Notes: a model not told the origin generated them from the letters alone. Positions 9,075-18,923 are shown, numbered from the stretch's first letter. The stretch: 64,000 nucleotides of DNA from Roseateles chitinivorans (GCF_002761755.1 NZ_PEOG01000020.1:1-64000), one strand, 5' to 3'. Made by a program: numbers and translations.

Positions 9075-9177
9075 AGACCGGTGGCGCTCGATGGTCCGAC
9101 TGGTCTGGTCGTGCAAGAGCGAGGGCCGCGAGGCAGCGCCTCTTGGAGCGGCGGGACCGGCGGGGCGGGCGGCGCGG

Positions 9178-10167
9178 TCAGCGCGGCGCTCGGGCGGGCC
9201 AGGTGGCCAGCATCACGCCGCCGAGCGCGAGCGCATAGGCCACCAGCTGGATGGCGTTCATGCGCTCGCCGAGGAAGACCAGCCCCACCAGCGCGGTCGA
9301 CACCGGCAGGAACACCATGAACACGCCGGCCTTGGCGGCGCTGACGTGCTGCAGGCCCTTCATCCAGAGCCAGACCGTGATGGTGCTGGCGGCGATCGCA
9401 TAGAAGAGCAGCAGGCCCCAGTCCTTCACCGCGACGGCGCCGAAGTCGAAGTCCATGGCCTGCCACAGGCCCAGCGGTGTGACGAGCACCAGGCCCCAGA
9501 GGTTGATGAGCGCGCTGATGCGACGCGGCGGCAGATCGGCGGTCAGCCGCTTGCCGATGACGACGTAGCTGGCCTCGCAGCACATCGCGCCGACGAGCAG
9601 CAGCGCGCCCCAGCCGGAGGTCTGCGCGCCCGCGCTGTCGCCGTGCTTGCTGAGCGCGACCAGCGCGATGCCGCCGACGGCCATCGCGATGCCGGCCAGC
9701 GTGCGCGGGGCGATGCGCTCGCGCAGGAAGAGCCAGCTCATCAGCGCGACGGTCGCCGGGATGCCGGCCATGATCACGCCGGCCACGACGGCCGAGCTGT
9801 GCTTCATCCCGAACAGCAGGCAGATCGAGAACAGGAAGTTGCCGAAGAAGGATTCGAGGAACAGCAGGAAGCGGGTGCGGCCGGAGAGCGGTGCCTCGGC
9901 CGGTCCGCGCCGCAGCCACGGCAGCATGAACACGGCGGCCATGCCGAAGCGCAGGAAGGCCAGCAGGAAGACCGGGAAGACCAGGACCAGCAGCTTGGAC
10001 AGCCCGACGTAGCTGCCGATCACGCTGGTGCTGGCGGCCAGGCTCAGGTAGGAGAGCCACGGGACGTGGTGGCCGTGATGGTCGCGAAGGCCGGGATGAC
10101 CGAGGCGCTCGGACGGGGGGAGCGCCTCGGCGGGCGTGGCATGCGGGTCGGTCGTGGCGCTGGACAT
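9178..10167 (-). CDS. EamA/DMT-family transporter
   Basis: A 329-residue membrane protein with about ten hydrophobic helices in two EamA repeats, the second beginning around WGALLLVGAMCCEASYVVIGKR. The repeat signature is seen as FLRFGMAAVFML, IPATVALMSWLFLRERI and VFLPVSTALVGLVFLGERM. These are drug/metabolite exporters. It follows the omega-transaminase gene by about 50 bases on the same strand, so it could export an amine or amino acid connected with that enzyme (inference). The N-terminus is His-rich. Confidence 0.85.
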   Translation of the reverse strand: MSSATTDPHATPAEALPPSERLGHPGLRDHHGHHVPWLSYLSLAASTSVIGSYVGLSKLLVLVFPVFLLAFLRFGMAAVFMLPWLRRGPAEAPLSGRTRFLLFLESFFGNFLFSICLLFGMKHSSAVVAGVIMAGIPATVALMSWLFLRERIAPRTLAGIAMAVGGIALVALSKHGDSAGAQTSGWGALLLVGAMCCEASYVVIGKRLTADLPPRRISALINLWGLVLVTPLGLWQAMDFDFGAVAVKDWGLLLFYAIAASTITVWLWMKGLQHVSAAKAGVFMVFLPVSTALVGLVFLGERMNAIQLVAYALALGGVMLATWPARAPR

Positions 10168-10219
10168 GGTGCGGGATGATGCCCGAGGCCGCGGCGGCGA
10201 CGTCGCGACCGGGGCGGGG

Positions 10220-11539
10220 TTACTTCAGGCGACGCAAGGCCACGCGGATCGCGTCGATCATGCGGTCGAGGTGCTCCCGCTCCGCGATCAGCGGCGGCGA
10301 CAGTGCCAGGATGTCGCCGGTGGTGCGGATCAGCACGCCTTGCTGCCAGCAGTCGAGGAAGGTCTCGAAGGCCCGACGGGTCGGCTCCCCGGCGCGCGGC
10401 GAGAGTTCGACGCCGCCGACCAGTCCGAGGTTGCGCACGTCGATGACATGCGGCTCGCCGCGCAGCGCATGCAGCTGTTCGGCGAAGTAGCCCTGGAGCT
10501 CCGACGCCCGCGTGAGCAGGCCGTCGTCGGCATAGGTGTCCAGCGTGGCCAAGCCAGCCGCGCAGGCCAGCGGATGCGCCGAGTAGGTGTAGCCGTGGAA
10601 GAACTCGATCACGTGCTCCGGCCCGGTCATGAAGGCGTCGTGGATGCGCTGCTGCGCGAGGACGGCGCCCATCGGCACGCAGCCGTTGGTCAGGCCCTTG
10701 GCGACGGTCATCAGGTCGGGCGTCACGCCGAAGGTCTGCGCGGCGAAGGCGTTGCCGGTGCGGCCGAAGCCGGTGATGACCTCGTCGAAGATCAGCAGGA
10801 TGCCGTGCCTGTCGCAGATCTCGCGCAGGCGCTGCAGATAGCCCTGCGGCGGGATCAGCACCCCCGCCGAGCCGGCCACCGGCTCGACGATCACCGCCGC
10901 GATCGTCGACGCGTCGTGCAGCGCGACCAGGCGCTCCAGGTCGTCGGCCAGCTCCGCGCCACGAGCCGGCAGGCCGACGCTGAAGGCGTTGCGGGCGATG
11001 TCGTGGGTGTGGCGCAGATGGTCGACGCCGGCCAGCAGCGTCCCGAACATCTTGCGGTTGGCGACCATGCCGCCGACCGACATGCCGCCGAAGTTGACGC
11101 CGTGATAACCGCGCTCCCGGCCGATCAGCCGGGTGCGCTGGCCCTCGCCCCGCGCGCGGTGATAGGCGAGCGCGATCTTCAGCGCGGTCTCCACCGACTC
11201 CGAGCCGGAGTTGGTGAAGAAGACCTTGTTCATGCCGGCGGGCGCGATGTCGGCCAGCCGCGAGGCGAGCTCGAAGGCCTTGGGATGGCCCATCTGGAAA
11301 GGCGGGGCGAAGTCCAGCTCCGCCGCCTGTTGCTGGATCGCCCGCACAATGCGCGGCCGGTTGTGACCCGCGTTCACGCACCACAGGCCGGCGACGCCAT
11401 CGAGGATCTGCCGCCCCTGGTCATCGGTGAAATACATGCCGTCCGCGCGCGTCAGCAGGCGGGGCGACTGCTTGAACTGCCGGTTGGCGGTGAACGGCAT
11501 CCAGTAGGCGTCGAGGTCGGGACGGGCGGGGGTGGACAT
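10220..11539 (-). CDS. class III omega-amino acid:pyruvate aminotransferase
   Basis: PLP enzyme of 439 residues that transfers an amino group from beta-alanine or another omega-amine to pyruvate. The start (AYWMPFTANRQFK) is typical of beta-alanine:pyruvate transaminases; other motifs are GLWCVNAGHNRP, FFTNSGSESVETALKIA, the aspartate in LLIFDEVITGFGRTG and the PLP lysine in TVAKGLTNGCVPMG. It diverges from an Lrp/AsnC regulator gene, which is a common arrangement for local control. The exact amine cannot be read from the sequence. Confidence 0.9.
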   Translation of the reverse strand: MSTPARPDLDAYWMPFTANRQFKQSPRLLTRADGMYFTDDQGRQILDGVAGLWCVNAGHNRPRIVRAIQQQAAELDFAPPFQMGHPKAFELASRLADIAPAGMNKVFFTNSGSESVETALKIALAYHRARGEGQRTRLIGRERGYHGVNFGGMSVGGMVANRKMFGTLLAGVDHLRHTHDIARNAFSVGLPARGAELADDLERLVALHDASTIAAVIVEPVAGSAGVLIPPQGYLQRLREICDRHGILLIFDEVITGFGRTGNAFAAQTFGVTPDLMTVAKGLTNGCVPMGAVLAQQRIHDAFMTGPEHVIEFFHGYTYSAHPLACAAGLATLDTYADDGLLTRASELQGYFAEQLHALRGEPHVIDVRNLGLVGGVELSPRAGEPTRRAFETFLDCWQQGVLIRTTGDILALSPPLIAEREHLDRMIDAIRVALRRLK

Positions 11540-11687
11540 GGCGGGGCTCCCGGGGCGGCGCGCTGGGCGCGGGTGATCGATCGGGGCAGTCTAGGCAAGC
11601 CGGCGCGCAATCGGTGAGCGTTCCGGCGGCGGGTAAACCCGCAACGACGCAATCCCATGCGGCCAGAAGGCAGGTTCGTCGAACACA

Positions 11688-12170
11688 ATGCCGTCCATGA
11701 TCAAGGAAGTGCAACTGGATGCGATCGACCGCGCGATCCTCGCGGTCCTGCAGCGCGACGCGCGGATCTCCAACCAGGACCTGGCCCAGCAGGTCCATCT
11801 GTCACCGTCGGCCTGCCTGCGGCGGGTGAAACGGCTGGAGGACAGTGGCGTCATCGATCGCGTGGTCGCGCTGCTCAACCCGAAGGCGATCGGCAAGCCG
11901 GGGACGAGCTGGACGATCGTGAACGTCGAGCGGATGACGCCGGCCGCGCTGGCCGCCTTCGAACAGGCGGTCAAGGATGCGCCGGAGATCCTGGACTGCT
12001 TCTACGTCGCCGGCAGCAACGACTACCTGCTGCGCTTCGCCTATCGGGACGCCGAGGACCTGGAGCGCCTGCACACCCATGTGCTGATGCAGCTGCCCGG
12101 TGTGGCCAAGGCGAACTCCATGCTGGTGCTGCGCACGGTGAAGAAGTCCAGCGCGTTTCCGCTGGACTGA
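11688..12170 (+). CDS. Lrp/AsnC-family transcriptional regulator
   Basis: A 160-residue regulator with the N-terminal winged HTH (LDAIDRAILAVLQRDARISN, recognition helix SPSACLRRVKRLE) followed by the C-terminal RAM ligand-binding domain (CFYVAGSNDYLLRFAYRD). It diverges from the omega-transaminase gene across 148 bp and probably controls it in response to an amino acid. The start may be 11688 or the ATG at 11697; neither has a clear Shine-Dalgarno sequence. Confidence 0.9.
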   Translation: MPSMIKEVQLDAIDRAILAVLQRDARISNQDLAQQVHLSPSACLRRVKRLEDSGVIDRVVALLNPKAIGKPGTSWTIVNVERMTPAALAAFEQAVKDAPEILDCFYVAGSNDYLLRFAYRDAEDLERLHTHVLMQLPGVAKANSMLVLRTVKKSSAFPLD

Positions 12171-12186
12171 GCCGGGCCGGCGGCGC

Positions 12187-13080
12187 TCAGGCCGCGCGCG
12201 GCCGCAGCACGCGCAGCATCGGCAGCAGCTGGATCAGCAGCATCGCGCCGAGGATCAGCGCGCAGCCCAGCAAGCCGGCGGCGTCGAGCCGGTCGCCCAT
12301 CATCAGGTAGCCGAAGACGGCGGCGAACAGGGTCTCGGACGACAGGATGATCGCGGCGTCCGCCGCGTGGGCATAGCGCTGCGCCACCACCTGGCCGGTG
12401 AAGGCGATGCCCACCGACAGCACGCCGGTGTAGAGGATCGGCCCGGCGGCGGCCTGGATGCCGGCCCAGCTCCAGGACTCGAAGCACAGCGCCCAGGCCA
12501 GCGCCACCACGCCGCAGAACAGGAACTGGCCGCCGGCGACGGTGAACGGCGCGTTCATCCGGTCCGCGACCCCGCCCACCAGCAGCACATGCACCGCCCA
12601 GGGCAGCGCGGAGGCGATCACCCAGGCGTCGCCCAGGCCGATGTCGAGTTGATGCGCGCCCGAGAGCAGGAAGGCACCGACGAGGCACGCCAGCGCGCCC
12701 GGCCATACCGACCAGTGCGGCAGATGGCGCAGCAGCAGCCAGCCCAGCAGCGGCACCAGCGGCACATACAGCGCGGTCAGGAAACCGGCGTTGGTGACGG
12801 TCGTGTACTGGATGCCGATCTGCTGCAGCGCCGCGCCGGTCGTCAGCAGCGCGCCCAGCCCCATGATCTTGAGCCCATCGCCGCCGCGCAGCACCGTCGC
12901 GCCGGGCGTGCGGCGCTCCCGCACGATCAGCGGCAGCACCACCAGCGCGCCGATCAGGAAACGGATGCCGGTGAACATCATCGGCCCGATGCTCTCCATG
13001 CCGTGGGCCTGGGCGACGAAGGCCGAGCCCCAGATCATCGCGATGAGGGTCAGCAGCAGGTTGGCTTGGATGCGGGTCAT
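12187..13080 (-). CDS. EamA/DMT-family transporter
   Basis: A 297-residue protein with ten predicted membrane helices, starting MTRIQANLLLTLIAMIWGSAF. Both EamA repeats show the expected end motifs, for example LTALYVPLVPLLGWLLL and ILSSETLFAAVFGYLMMGDRL. The gene ends 16 bases from the convergent Lrp/AsnC gene. It is a second, clearly different DMT exporter in this window; the substrate is unknown. Confidence 0.85.
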   Translation of the reverse strand: MTRIQANLLLTLIAMIWGSAFVAQAHGMESIGPMMFTGIRFLIGALVVLPLIVRERRTPGATVLRGGDGLKIMGLGALLTTGAALQQIGIQYTTVTNAGFLTALYVPLVPLLGWLLLRHLPHWSVWPGALACLVGAFLLSGAHQLDIGLGDAWVIASALPWAVHVLLVGGVADRMNAPFTVAGGQFLFCGVVALAWALCFESWSWAGIQAAAGPILYTGVLSVGIAFTGQVVAQRYAHAADAAIILSSETLFAAVFGYLMMGDRLDAAGLLGCALILGAMLLIQLLPMLRVLRPRAA

Positions 13081-13138
13081 GGGTCGGGAGTGTCGACGAT
13101 CGCGTGGGGCCGGCCGGGGCGCAGCTTCGCGCCAGCCT

Positions 13139-13996
13139 TCATGAGCGGAGATAGGCCAGTTCTTCGTCGCTGAAGCCAGCGGCGCCGCGGGCCTCGAGGT
13201 TGAAGGGCGGGCGCAGCTTCGGCGCCTCGAAGCGCTCGACCAACTCGGGGTAGAGCGCCACCGGATCCAGGCCGCGCTCGCGGCACAGGTGGCGGTACCA
13301 GTGGTTGCCGATGCGCACATGGCCGACCTCGTCGCGCAGGATCACGTCGAGGATCTCCACCGCGCGCGCATCGCCGGCCTTGGCGAACTTGGCCTGCAGC
13401 GGCGGCGTCGCGTCCAGCCCGCGCGCCTCCAGCGTGCGCGGCACCAGCGCCATGCGGGCGAGCACATCGCCGGCGGTGCGCATCGCCATCGTCCACAGGC
13501 CGTCGTGCGCGTCGAAGTCGCCATAGGCGCGACCCAGGCTGCGCAGGTGCTCGTCGAGCAGGCTGAAGTGCAGCGCCTCCTCGGCCGCGACCTGCAGCCA
13601 GTCGAGGTAGTAGGCGCGCGGCAGGTCGGCGAAGCGCCAGACCGCGTCCAGCGCCAGGTTGATCGCGTTGAACTCGATGTGGGCGATCGCGTGCAGCAGC
13701 GCCGCGCGACCTTCCGGCGTGTACGGCGAACGCGAGGCCACCTGCAGCGCGGCCACCAGTCGCGGCCGCGCCGGACGGCCGGGCGGTTCGGCGTCGGGGA
13801 CGAGGACGGCGGTGGTGTCGAGCGAGACCGCGGGGACAGCAGCGATGGGCGCGCCAGCGCCGGCGGTCGGGGCGGACGGCGAGGCGATCGGGGCCATCGC
13901 AGCCGTCGTGGCGGCGTGCAGCGCCCGGGCCGCTGCCGCCTTGGCCTGCGGGTCCGCGATCAGAAGGACCTGCAGCGCGCGGGTTCGAAGTTCCAT
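13139..13996 (-). CDS. DUF455 ferritin-like protein
   Basis: A 285-residue protein of the DUF455 family, a ferritin-like four-helix bundle expected to bind a di-iron centre. Candidate ligands are in [33 protein letters not shown] and [15 protein letters not shown], giving the repeated E...H pattern. Residues 30-75 are a low-complexity Ala/Pro insertion. The biological role of the family is not established. Its start is 29 bp from the divergent gamma-carbonic anhydrase start, so its promoter must lie within that neighbour's coding region or overlap it. Confidence 0.8.
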   Translation of the reverse strand: MELRTRALQVLLIADPQAKAAAARALHAATTAAMAPIASPSAPTAGAGAPIAAVPAVSLDTTAVLVPDAEPPGRPARPRLVAALQVASRSPYTPEGRAALLHAIAHIEFNAINLALDAVWRFADLPRAYYLDWLQVAAEEALHFSLLDEHLRSLGRAYGDFDAHDGLWTMAMRTAGDVLARMALVPRTLEARGLDATPPLQAKFAKAGDARAVEILDVILRDEVGHVRIGNHWYRHLCRERGLDPVALYPELVERFEAPKLRPPFNLEARGAAGFSDEELAYLRS

Positions 13997-14025
13997 TCGT
14001 AGAATTATCCCTTTTGGAGAAACGC

Positions 14026-14595
14026 ATGGCCGTCTACCGCCTCGGCGAACACACGCCGGAACTCGGCGCCGGCGTCTGGATCGCCGAAAGCGCGCAGGTC
14101 ATCGGCCGCGTCACGCTCGAGGACGACGTCAGCATCTGGTTCAACGCGGTGCTGCGCGGCGACAGCGACCACCTCACCATCGGCGCGGGCAGCAACATCC
14201 AGGACGGCAGCGTGCTCCACGCCGACGCCGGCATGCCGCTCAGGCTCGGGCGCAACGTCACCGTCGGCCACCAGGTGATGCTGCACGGCTGCACGGTCGG
14301 GGACAACGCGCTGATCGGCATCGGCGCCGTGGTGCTCAACGGCGCGCGCATCGGCGCGAACTGCCTGGTGGGCGCCGGCTCGCTGGTCACCGAGGGCAAG
14401 GTCTTCCCCGATGGCAGCCTGATCATGGGCTCGCCGGCCAAGGTCGTGCGCGAGCTCACCCCGCAGCAGATCCAGGGGCTGGCGATGAGCGCCGCCCATT
14501 ACGTGCGCAACGGGCGGCGTTACGCCGAGGAACTCGTCCGCATTGACGATCCGCAATCCGCCCCCAGATCCCCCGAATTCAAAGGAGTCCCATGA
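14026..14595 (+). CDS. gamma-class carbonic anhydrase-like protein (left-handed beta helix)
   Basis: A 189-residue hexapeptide-repeat protein of the gamma carbonic anhydrase/YrdA family, a trimer with zinc at the subunit interface. The three zinc histidines fall in [17 protein letters not shown] and [12 protein letters not shown]. The C-terminal helix ([20 protein letters not shown]) packs on the helix as usual. The ATG at 14026 was chosen because GGAGA lies 5 bases upstream; a TTG at 14014 is the alternative. The gene overlaps hslO by ATGA. Confidence 0.9.
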   Translation: MAVYRLGEHTPELGAGVWIAESAQVIGRVTLEDDVSIWFNAVLRGDSDHLTIGAGSNIQDGSVLHADAGMPLRLGRNVTVGHQVMLHGCTVGDNALIGIGAVVLNGARIGANCLVGAGSLVTEGKVFPDGSLIMGSPAKVVRELTPQQIQGLAMSAAHYVRNGRRYAEELVRIDDPQSAPRSPEFKGVP

Positions 14596-15572
14596 CCACG
14601 TCCACCAAGCCCGCGCCGAGCGAGCTCCACAAGTTCCTCTTCGAAGGCCTGCCGGTGCGCGGCATGCTGGTCCGCCTGGACGAGAGCTGGAAGGAACTGC
14701 TGGGCCGGCGCAAGGAGCCGCTGACGCCGGCGGTGCGCGACCTGCTGGGCCAGATGACGGCGGCGGGCGTGCTGATGCAGGCCAACATCAAGTTCAACGG
14801 CGCGCTGATCTTCCAGGTGATGGGCGACGGACCGCTGAAGCTGGCCGTGGTCGAGGTCCAGCCGGACATGAGCTTCCGCTCGACGGCCAAGACGCGCGAG
14901 GACGTGCCGGACCAGGCCACGCTGCAGCAGATGCTGAATGTCCACGGCCAGGGCCGCTGCGCGATCACGCTCGATCCGAAGGACCGCCTGCCCGGCCAGC
15001 AGCCCTATCAGGGCGTCGTGCCGCTGAGCGGCCCGGACGGCCAGCCGCTGGAAAAGCTCAGCGATGTGCTGCAGCACTACATGCGCCAGTCGGAGCAGCT
15101 CGAGAGCACGCTGGTGCTCGCGGCCAACGACCAGCTCGCGGCCGGCCTGCTGATCCAGCGCCTGCCGATCGAGGGCGAGGGCAACCTCGAGGCGGGCGCC
15201 AGTTCCGGCGTCGTGCGCGAGGAGATGGAAGAGGCCTACAACCGCATCAGCATGCTGGCCGCGACGCTGACTGCCGAGGAACTGCTGACGCTGGACAGCG
15301 ACACCATCCTGCGCCGGCTGTTCTGGGAAGAGACGGTGCGCCGCTTCGATCCGCAGTACCCGAGATTCGCCTGCACCTGCTCGCGCGAGCGCGTCGGCCG
15401 CATGCTGCTGGGCCTGGGTCGCCAGGAAGTGGACGAGGTGCTGGCGGAGCTCGGCGGCGTCGAGATCGGCTGCGAGTTCTGCGGCAACCACTACGTCTTC
15501 GACGCGGTCGATGTCGGCGAGCTGTTCACCGACCCGCAGAACCAGGCCCCCGGCTCCCGGCAGGTCCAGTGA
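14592..15572 (+). CDS. hslO: redox-regulated chaperone Hsp33
   Basis: A 326-residue Hsp33, a chaperone activated by oxidative release of zinc. The C-terminal redox switch is present as CTCS (near 260) and CEFC (near 292), the C-X-C...C-X-X-C zinc site. The N-terminal half holds the substrate-binding domain with the [10 protein letters not shown] start typical of betaproteobacteria. It overlaps the upstream gamma-carbonic anhydrase gene by 4 bp and is probably translated in coupling with it. It converges on the 5'-nucleotidase gene. Confidence 0.95.
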   Translation: MTTSTKPAPSELHKFLFEGLPVRGMLVRLDESWKELLGRRKEPLTPAVRDLLGQMTAAGVLMQANIKFNGALIFQVMGDGPLKLAVVEVQPDMSFRSTAKTREDVPDQATLQQMLNVHGQGRCAITLDPKDRLPGQQPYQGVVPLSGPDGQPLEKLSDVLQHYMRQSEQLESTLVLAANDQLAAGLLIQRLPIEGEGNLEAGASSGVVREEMEEAYNRISMLAATLTAEELLTLDSDTILRRLFWEETVRRFDPQYPRFACTCSRERVGRMLLGLGRQEVDEVLAELGGVEIGCEFCGNHYVFDAVDVGELFTDPQNQAPGSRQVQ

Positions 15573-15614
15573 GCCTCACATCGCCCTGCGGGCCGGCCCC
15601 GGCTTGCGGGTGCC

Positions 15615-17378
15615 TCAGGGCTGATCGACGCGCACCGCGCGGTCCAGGGCCGTGGCCTTCACCCGCTGCGTGCCCTGCGCCTTGAAGTAGGCCTCCAGCG
15701 CGTCGACGTCCATCGGCCCGGTCTGCAGGAAGCGCGCTTCGGTGAACGTCTTGAAGCTGTCGCCGCCGACTTGCAGGAAGCTGTTGATCGCGACCCGGAC
15801 TTTCTGGTCGGGCGCGATCGCGCGGCCCTCGAGCATCATGCTGCCCGGCACCACCCGCGAGCCGACCGGACGGCGCTTGTCCCAGCGATAGCTGAAGCCC
15901 TGGGAGGTCTGCAGCGGCAGCCACTTCGCGTCGCCGGCCCACCACTGTTCCTCGAGCACGCGCTGCAACTGGACGCCCGACATTTCCACGACCACCAGCG
16001 CGTTCGAGAACGGCAGCGCCGCGAACAGGTCGCCGAAGGTGACGCTGTCGTCCGGACGATGGATCAGGCCGGTGCGCACGCCGCCGACATTCTGGAAGGC
16101 GACCTGCGCGCCGCCGTTCTCCGGCGCGCGCGTGGCCGCGAGCATCGCATCGGCCACGAGCTGGCCCATCGTCGTGCCGCCGCCGTCGCTGCGGTCCTCG
16201 CCGTCCTTGCTCAGCGCCTGCGCGAGGAACCCCACCGGGCGCTCGATCAGCGGCTGCGCGACCTGCTGGTAGCTGGTAATCAGCAGCGTCTGGCGCGGGT
16301 CCTTGGCGGTCTCCGGACGCACCACGACATTGTTGGCACGGGCCTCGGTCATGGTGCCGGTGGCGCGGTCCAGCGTCAGGTCGATCTCGGTGACCAGCGT
16401 GCCGTACTTGTCGCCGCTGGTGACCAGGCGGCCGTCGATGCGGCAGTTGTACGCGCGGTGCGTGTGGCCAGAGACGATCAGCCCGACGCGCTTGTCCAGC
16501 TTCTTGACGATGTCCACGATGGGGCCGGAGATCGCCGGGCAGTCGTTGATGCCGCCGCTCGGATAGCCGCCCTCGTGGATCAGCACGACGAAGGCGTGCA
16601 CGCCCTGGCGCTCGAGCTCGGGAACGATGCGGTTGATGGTGTCGGCCTCGTCGTCGAAGCGCAGGCCACGGATGCCGGTCGGGCTGACGAGCTCCGGCGT
16701 GCCCTTGAGCGACAGCCCGATGAAGCCCACCGGCACGCCGTCGAAGCGCTTGATCGCGTAGGCGGGCAGCACGGACTGGCCGGTCTTCTCGTCGATGGTG
16801 CTGGCGGCCAGGTACTGGTACTTCGCGCCCTTGAACTCGGTGGGGCCCTTGCAGCCGTCCTTGGGATGGCAGCCGCCGCGCTGCTTGCGCAGCAGCTCGG
16901 TGATGCCCTGGTCGAACTCGTGGTTGCCCACCGAGGAGATGTCCAGCCCCATCAGTCCCAGCGATTCGATCGTCGACTCGTCATGGAACAGCGCCGACAG
17001 CAGCGGGCTGGCGCCCACCAGGTCGCCCGCGGCCACGAACACGTGGTTGGGATTCTTCGCCTTGATCTGTGCGACCACCGTGGCCATGCGCTCGGCGCCG
17101 CCGGCTTCCAGCGTGATGGTCTTGTCGGGGTTGTGCGGGTCGGGCAGCTTGATGCCGCCGGCCGGGGGCAGCAGGTTGCCGTGGAAGTCGTTGATCGCCA
17201 GCACCTTCACCGCGACCGAGCCGGTGGCGGCCTTGGCCGGCGCCGTGGGCGCTTCGAGCGACGGCGGCAGCGGCGCCTGGGGGCCGGTCGAACTCAGGGT
17301 GCCGCAGGCGGCGAGCAGCGCCGCGCTCAGCAGCATCGACAGCGCGCCCAGCGGGCGGCGCACGGAAGGACGATTCAT
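15615..17378 (-). CDS. 5'-nucleotidase/UDP-sugar hydrolase family lipoprotein
   Basis: A 587-residue secreted metallophosphoesterase that hydrolyses nucleotides or UDP-sugars in the periplasm. A lipobox LLAAC puts lipidation at Cys 25. The two-metal site shows as AINDFHGNL (64-68 DFHGN), VAAGDLVGASP, SVGNHEFDQG, and LIVSGHTHRAYNC. The C-terminal substrate domain begins near 400, with FQNVGGVRTGL and VNFD-like VAINSFLQVGGDSF motifs. It has no obvious operon partner; ushA-like, but specificity cannot be assigned. Confidence 0.9.
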   Translation of the reverse strand: MNRPSVRRPLGALSMLLSAALLAACGTLSSTGPQAPLPPSLEAPTAPAKAATGSVAVKVLAINDFHGNLLPPAGGIKLPDPHNPDKTITLEAGGAERMATVVAQIKAKNPNHVFVAAGDLVGASPLLSALFHDESTIESLGLMGLDISSVGNHEFDQGITELLRKQRGGCHPKDGCKGPTEFKGAKYQYLAASTIDEKTGQSVLPAYAIKRFDGVPVGFIGLSLKGTPELVSPTGIRGLRFDDEADTINRIVPELERQGVHAFVVLIHEGGYPSGGINDCPAISGPIVDIVKKLDKRVGLIVSGHTHRAYNCRIDGRLVTSGDKYGTLVTEIDLTLDRATGTMTEARANNVVVRPETAKDPRQTLLITSYQQVAQPLIERPVGFLAQALSKDGEDRSDGGGTTMGQLVADAMLAATRAPENGGAQVAFQNVGGVRTGLIHRPDDSVTFGDLFAALPFSNALVVVEMSGVQLQRVLEEQWWAGDAKWLPLQTSQGFSYRWDKRRPVGSRVVPGSMMLEGRAIAPDQKVRVAINSFLQVGGDSFKTFTEARFLQTGPMDVDALEAYFKAQGTQRVKATALDRAVRVDQP

Positions 17379-17493
17379 CGGGGCAGGCTCCTGGAACGCC
17401 GGATTACCGTGGAATGGCGAGCTCGCAAATGTTTGCGGACCGCGAAACGGCGGATTGTGCCTCGACCCTGTGGCGATGCCGTGAGCGCCGCGT

Positions 17494-18189
17494 TCAGTCC
17501 GACGCGGGATCGCGCCCTGGATCGCTGGCCTGACGCGCGGCGGTGCGGCTGGCGTGCTCGCAGGCGGGGTCGTCGCAGAGCTCGCAGGACCAGTCGCCGC
17601 CCAGGCTCTCCCCGCGCTGGAGCAACCGGCCGAAGAGACCGTCCGCGCGCCCGAGGTGAGGGCGCAGCACCGGCCCCAGCGCGTTCAGCGCCTGCTGCAG
17701 CCGCTCGGGCCCGCTGCCGCTCACCAGGCTGTAACCCAGGCCGGCATCGCGCAGCGCGCGCCGCAGCAGGCGATCGGTGGGCTGCTGCGCATGGGGACCA
17801 TCGCGCAGGCCGTCGGCGACCCACGGCAGGTCCAGCGCCATCAGCAGGGTCGCGTCCATGCGGGCCTGGACCTGCAATGCGAAGGGGTAGAGCGAGCGGT
17901 CATCGAAGAGCTGCTCGCTGTAGACCGCGGTCATCAGCGGCGTGGTGTCGTGCAGGACCAGGTCGTGGTCGACGGCGGCGGCCCCGGCGCGGCGCCACTG
18001 CTCCTCGGCGATCGCTCGCTGCTCGTCGGGGCGCGGCGTGCGGCCCTCGCGGTCGCACCATTCGCGCAGGTATTCACCCACCAGCGCGCAGCGCAGCCGC
18101 GTCTGCGACCGCAGACCATCGAGCAGGGCCATGCCGAGCTGGCTCTTGCCGGTGCTCTCGGCGCCGACCAGGGCGATGTGCAGCGTCAT
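17494..18189 (-). CDS. NadR-like ATPase/kinase, probable ribosylnicotinamide kinase
   Basis: A 231-residue P-loop protein (Walker A GAESTGKSQLG, residues 8-18) resembling the C-terminal kinase domain of NadR, without the HTH or adenylyltransferase domains. Other landmarks are VGEYLREWCDREGR and LHDTTPLMTAVYSEQLF. The C-terminus has a Cys cluster (CELCDDPACEHA, near 203-214) that could bind metal and is unusual for the family. It sits 39 bp after a pnuC transporter gene on the same strand, which supports phosphorylation of imported nicotinamide riboside. The reaction is inferred from family and context. Confidence 0.75.
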   Translation of the reverse strand: MTLHIALVGAESTGKSQLGMALLDGLRSQTRLRCALVGEYLREWCDREGRTPRPDEQRAIAEEQWRRAGAAAVDHDLVLHDTTPLMTAVYSEQLFDDRSLYPFALQVQARMDATLLMALDLPWVADGLRDGPHAQQPTDRLLRRALRDAGLGYSLVSGSGPERLQQALNALGPVLRPHLGRADGLFGRLLQRGESLGGDWSCELCDDPACEHASRTAARQASDPGRDPASD

Positions 18190-18228
18190 GGGGAGGGCCT
18201 GCGAGGGCGACGACGGGTGGCCGCCGGA

Positions 18229-18906
18229 TCAGGCGGCGACCGTCGCCGGCCGCAGCTGTCGCTGCCAGGCGCGCCAGCCCGCCACGGACATCGGCACGAA
18301 CACCGCGTACAGCACCACCGTCAGCCAGTAGCCCTTCAGCGCGAAGAGCCCGATGCTGACCAGGTTGACCATCACCCAGACGGGCCAGTTCTCCTGGTAC
18401 TTGCGGCCCAGCAGCCATTGGCCGGTGATGCTGGCCACCGTGGGGAGGGCGTCCCAATAGGGGAGGGGGGAATCGGTGCGGTGCTGCAGGAACAGCCCGA
18501 GCAGCGGCCAGGCGGCCAGCGTGACCAGCAACGCCGTGACGCGGCCCTTCGGGCCGAGCGTGCGCACATGCAGCGTGTCGCCTTCAGCGGTGCGGCCGCG
18601 CAGCCACTGCCACCAGCCCCACAGCGCCAGCGCGGCGAAGAGCAGCTGCAGCGAGGCCTCGCCGTAGAGCTTGCCGCTCCAGAACAGCAGGAAGTAGAGC
18701 AGCGAACTGGTCAGCGCCAGAGGCCAGGCCAGCACCTGCACCCGCATGTTGCACACGACCATCCAGATCGCGAGCACGAAGGCCACCAGTTCCAGCCAGC
18801 TGATGGGACTGCCCAGCGCGGTGAATGCAGGCGAGAGGGCCCGGTTGAGCGATTGATCGAGGACGGCCGTCAACGGCCCGAGCAGCGCATCCATCCGCGA
18901 GAGCAT
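18229..18906 (-). CDS. pnuC: nicotinamide riboside transporter PnuC
   Basis: A 225-residue inner-membrane protein with about seven helices. The PnuC signature is clear: WLELVAFVLAIWMVVCNMR, WPLALTSSLLYFLLFW, LYGEASLQLLFAALALWGWW and ENWPVWVMVNLVSIGLF, which include the conserved Trp/Asn residues lining the riboside site. The first Met (18906) or Met 5 (18894) could be the start. The next gene on the strand is the NadR-like kinase, giving a two-gene NAD salvage unit. It begins 18 bp after ftsB. Confidence 0.9.
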   Translation of the reverse strand: MLSRMDALLGPLTAVLDQSLNRALSPAFTALGSPISWLELVAFVLAIWMVVCNMRVQVLAWPLALTSSLLYFLLFWSGKLYGEASLQLLFAALALWGWWQWLRGRTAEGDTLHVRTLGPKGRVTALLVTLAAWPLLGLFLQHRTDSPLPYWDALPTVASITGQWLLGRKYQENWPVWVMVNLVSIGLFALKGYWLTVVLYAVFVPMSVAGWRAWQRQLRPATVAA

Positions 18907-18923
18907 GCAGGAAGTGTGGAAGT

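Noticed and set aside
9110..9160. Possible terminator after the first EamA transporter (GAGGC-AGC-GCCTC)
   Set aside because: Stem of only 5 bp with no T-tract on the transcribed strand.
15573..15614. Possible hairpin between hslO and the 5'-nucleotidase gene
   Set aside because: Only short, imperfect G/C pairing and no T-tract; not strong enough to call a terminator.
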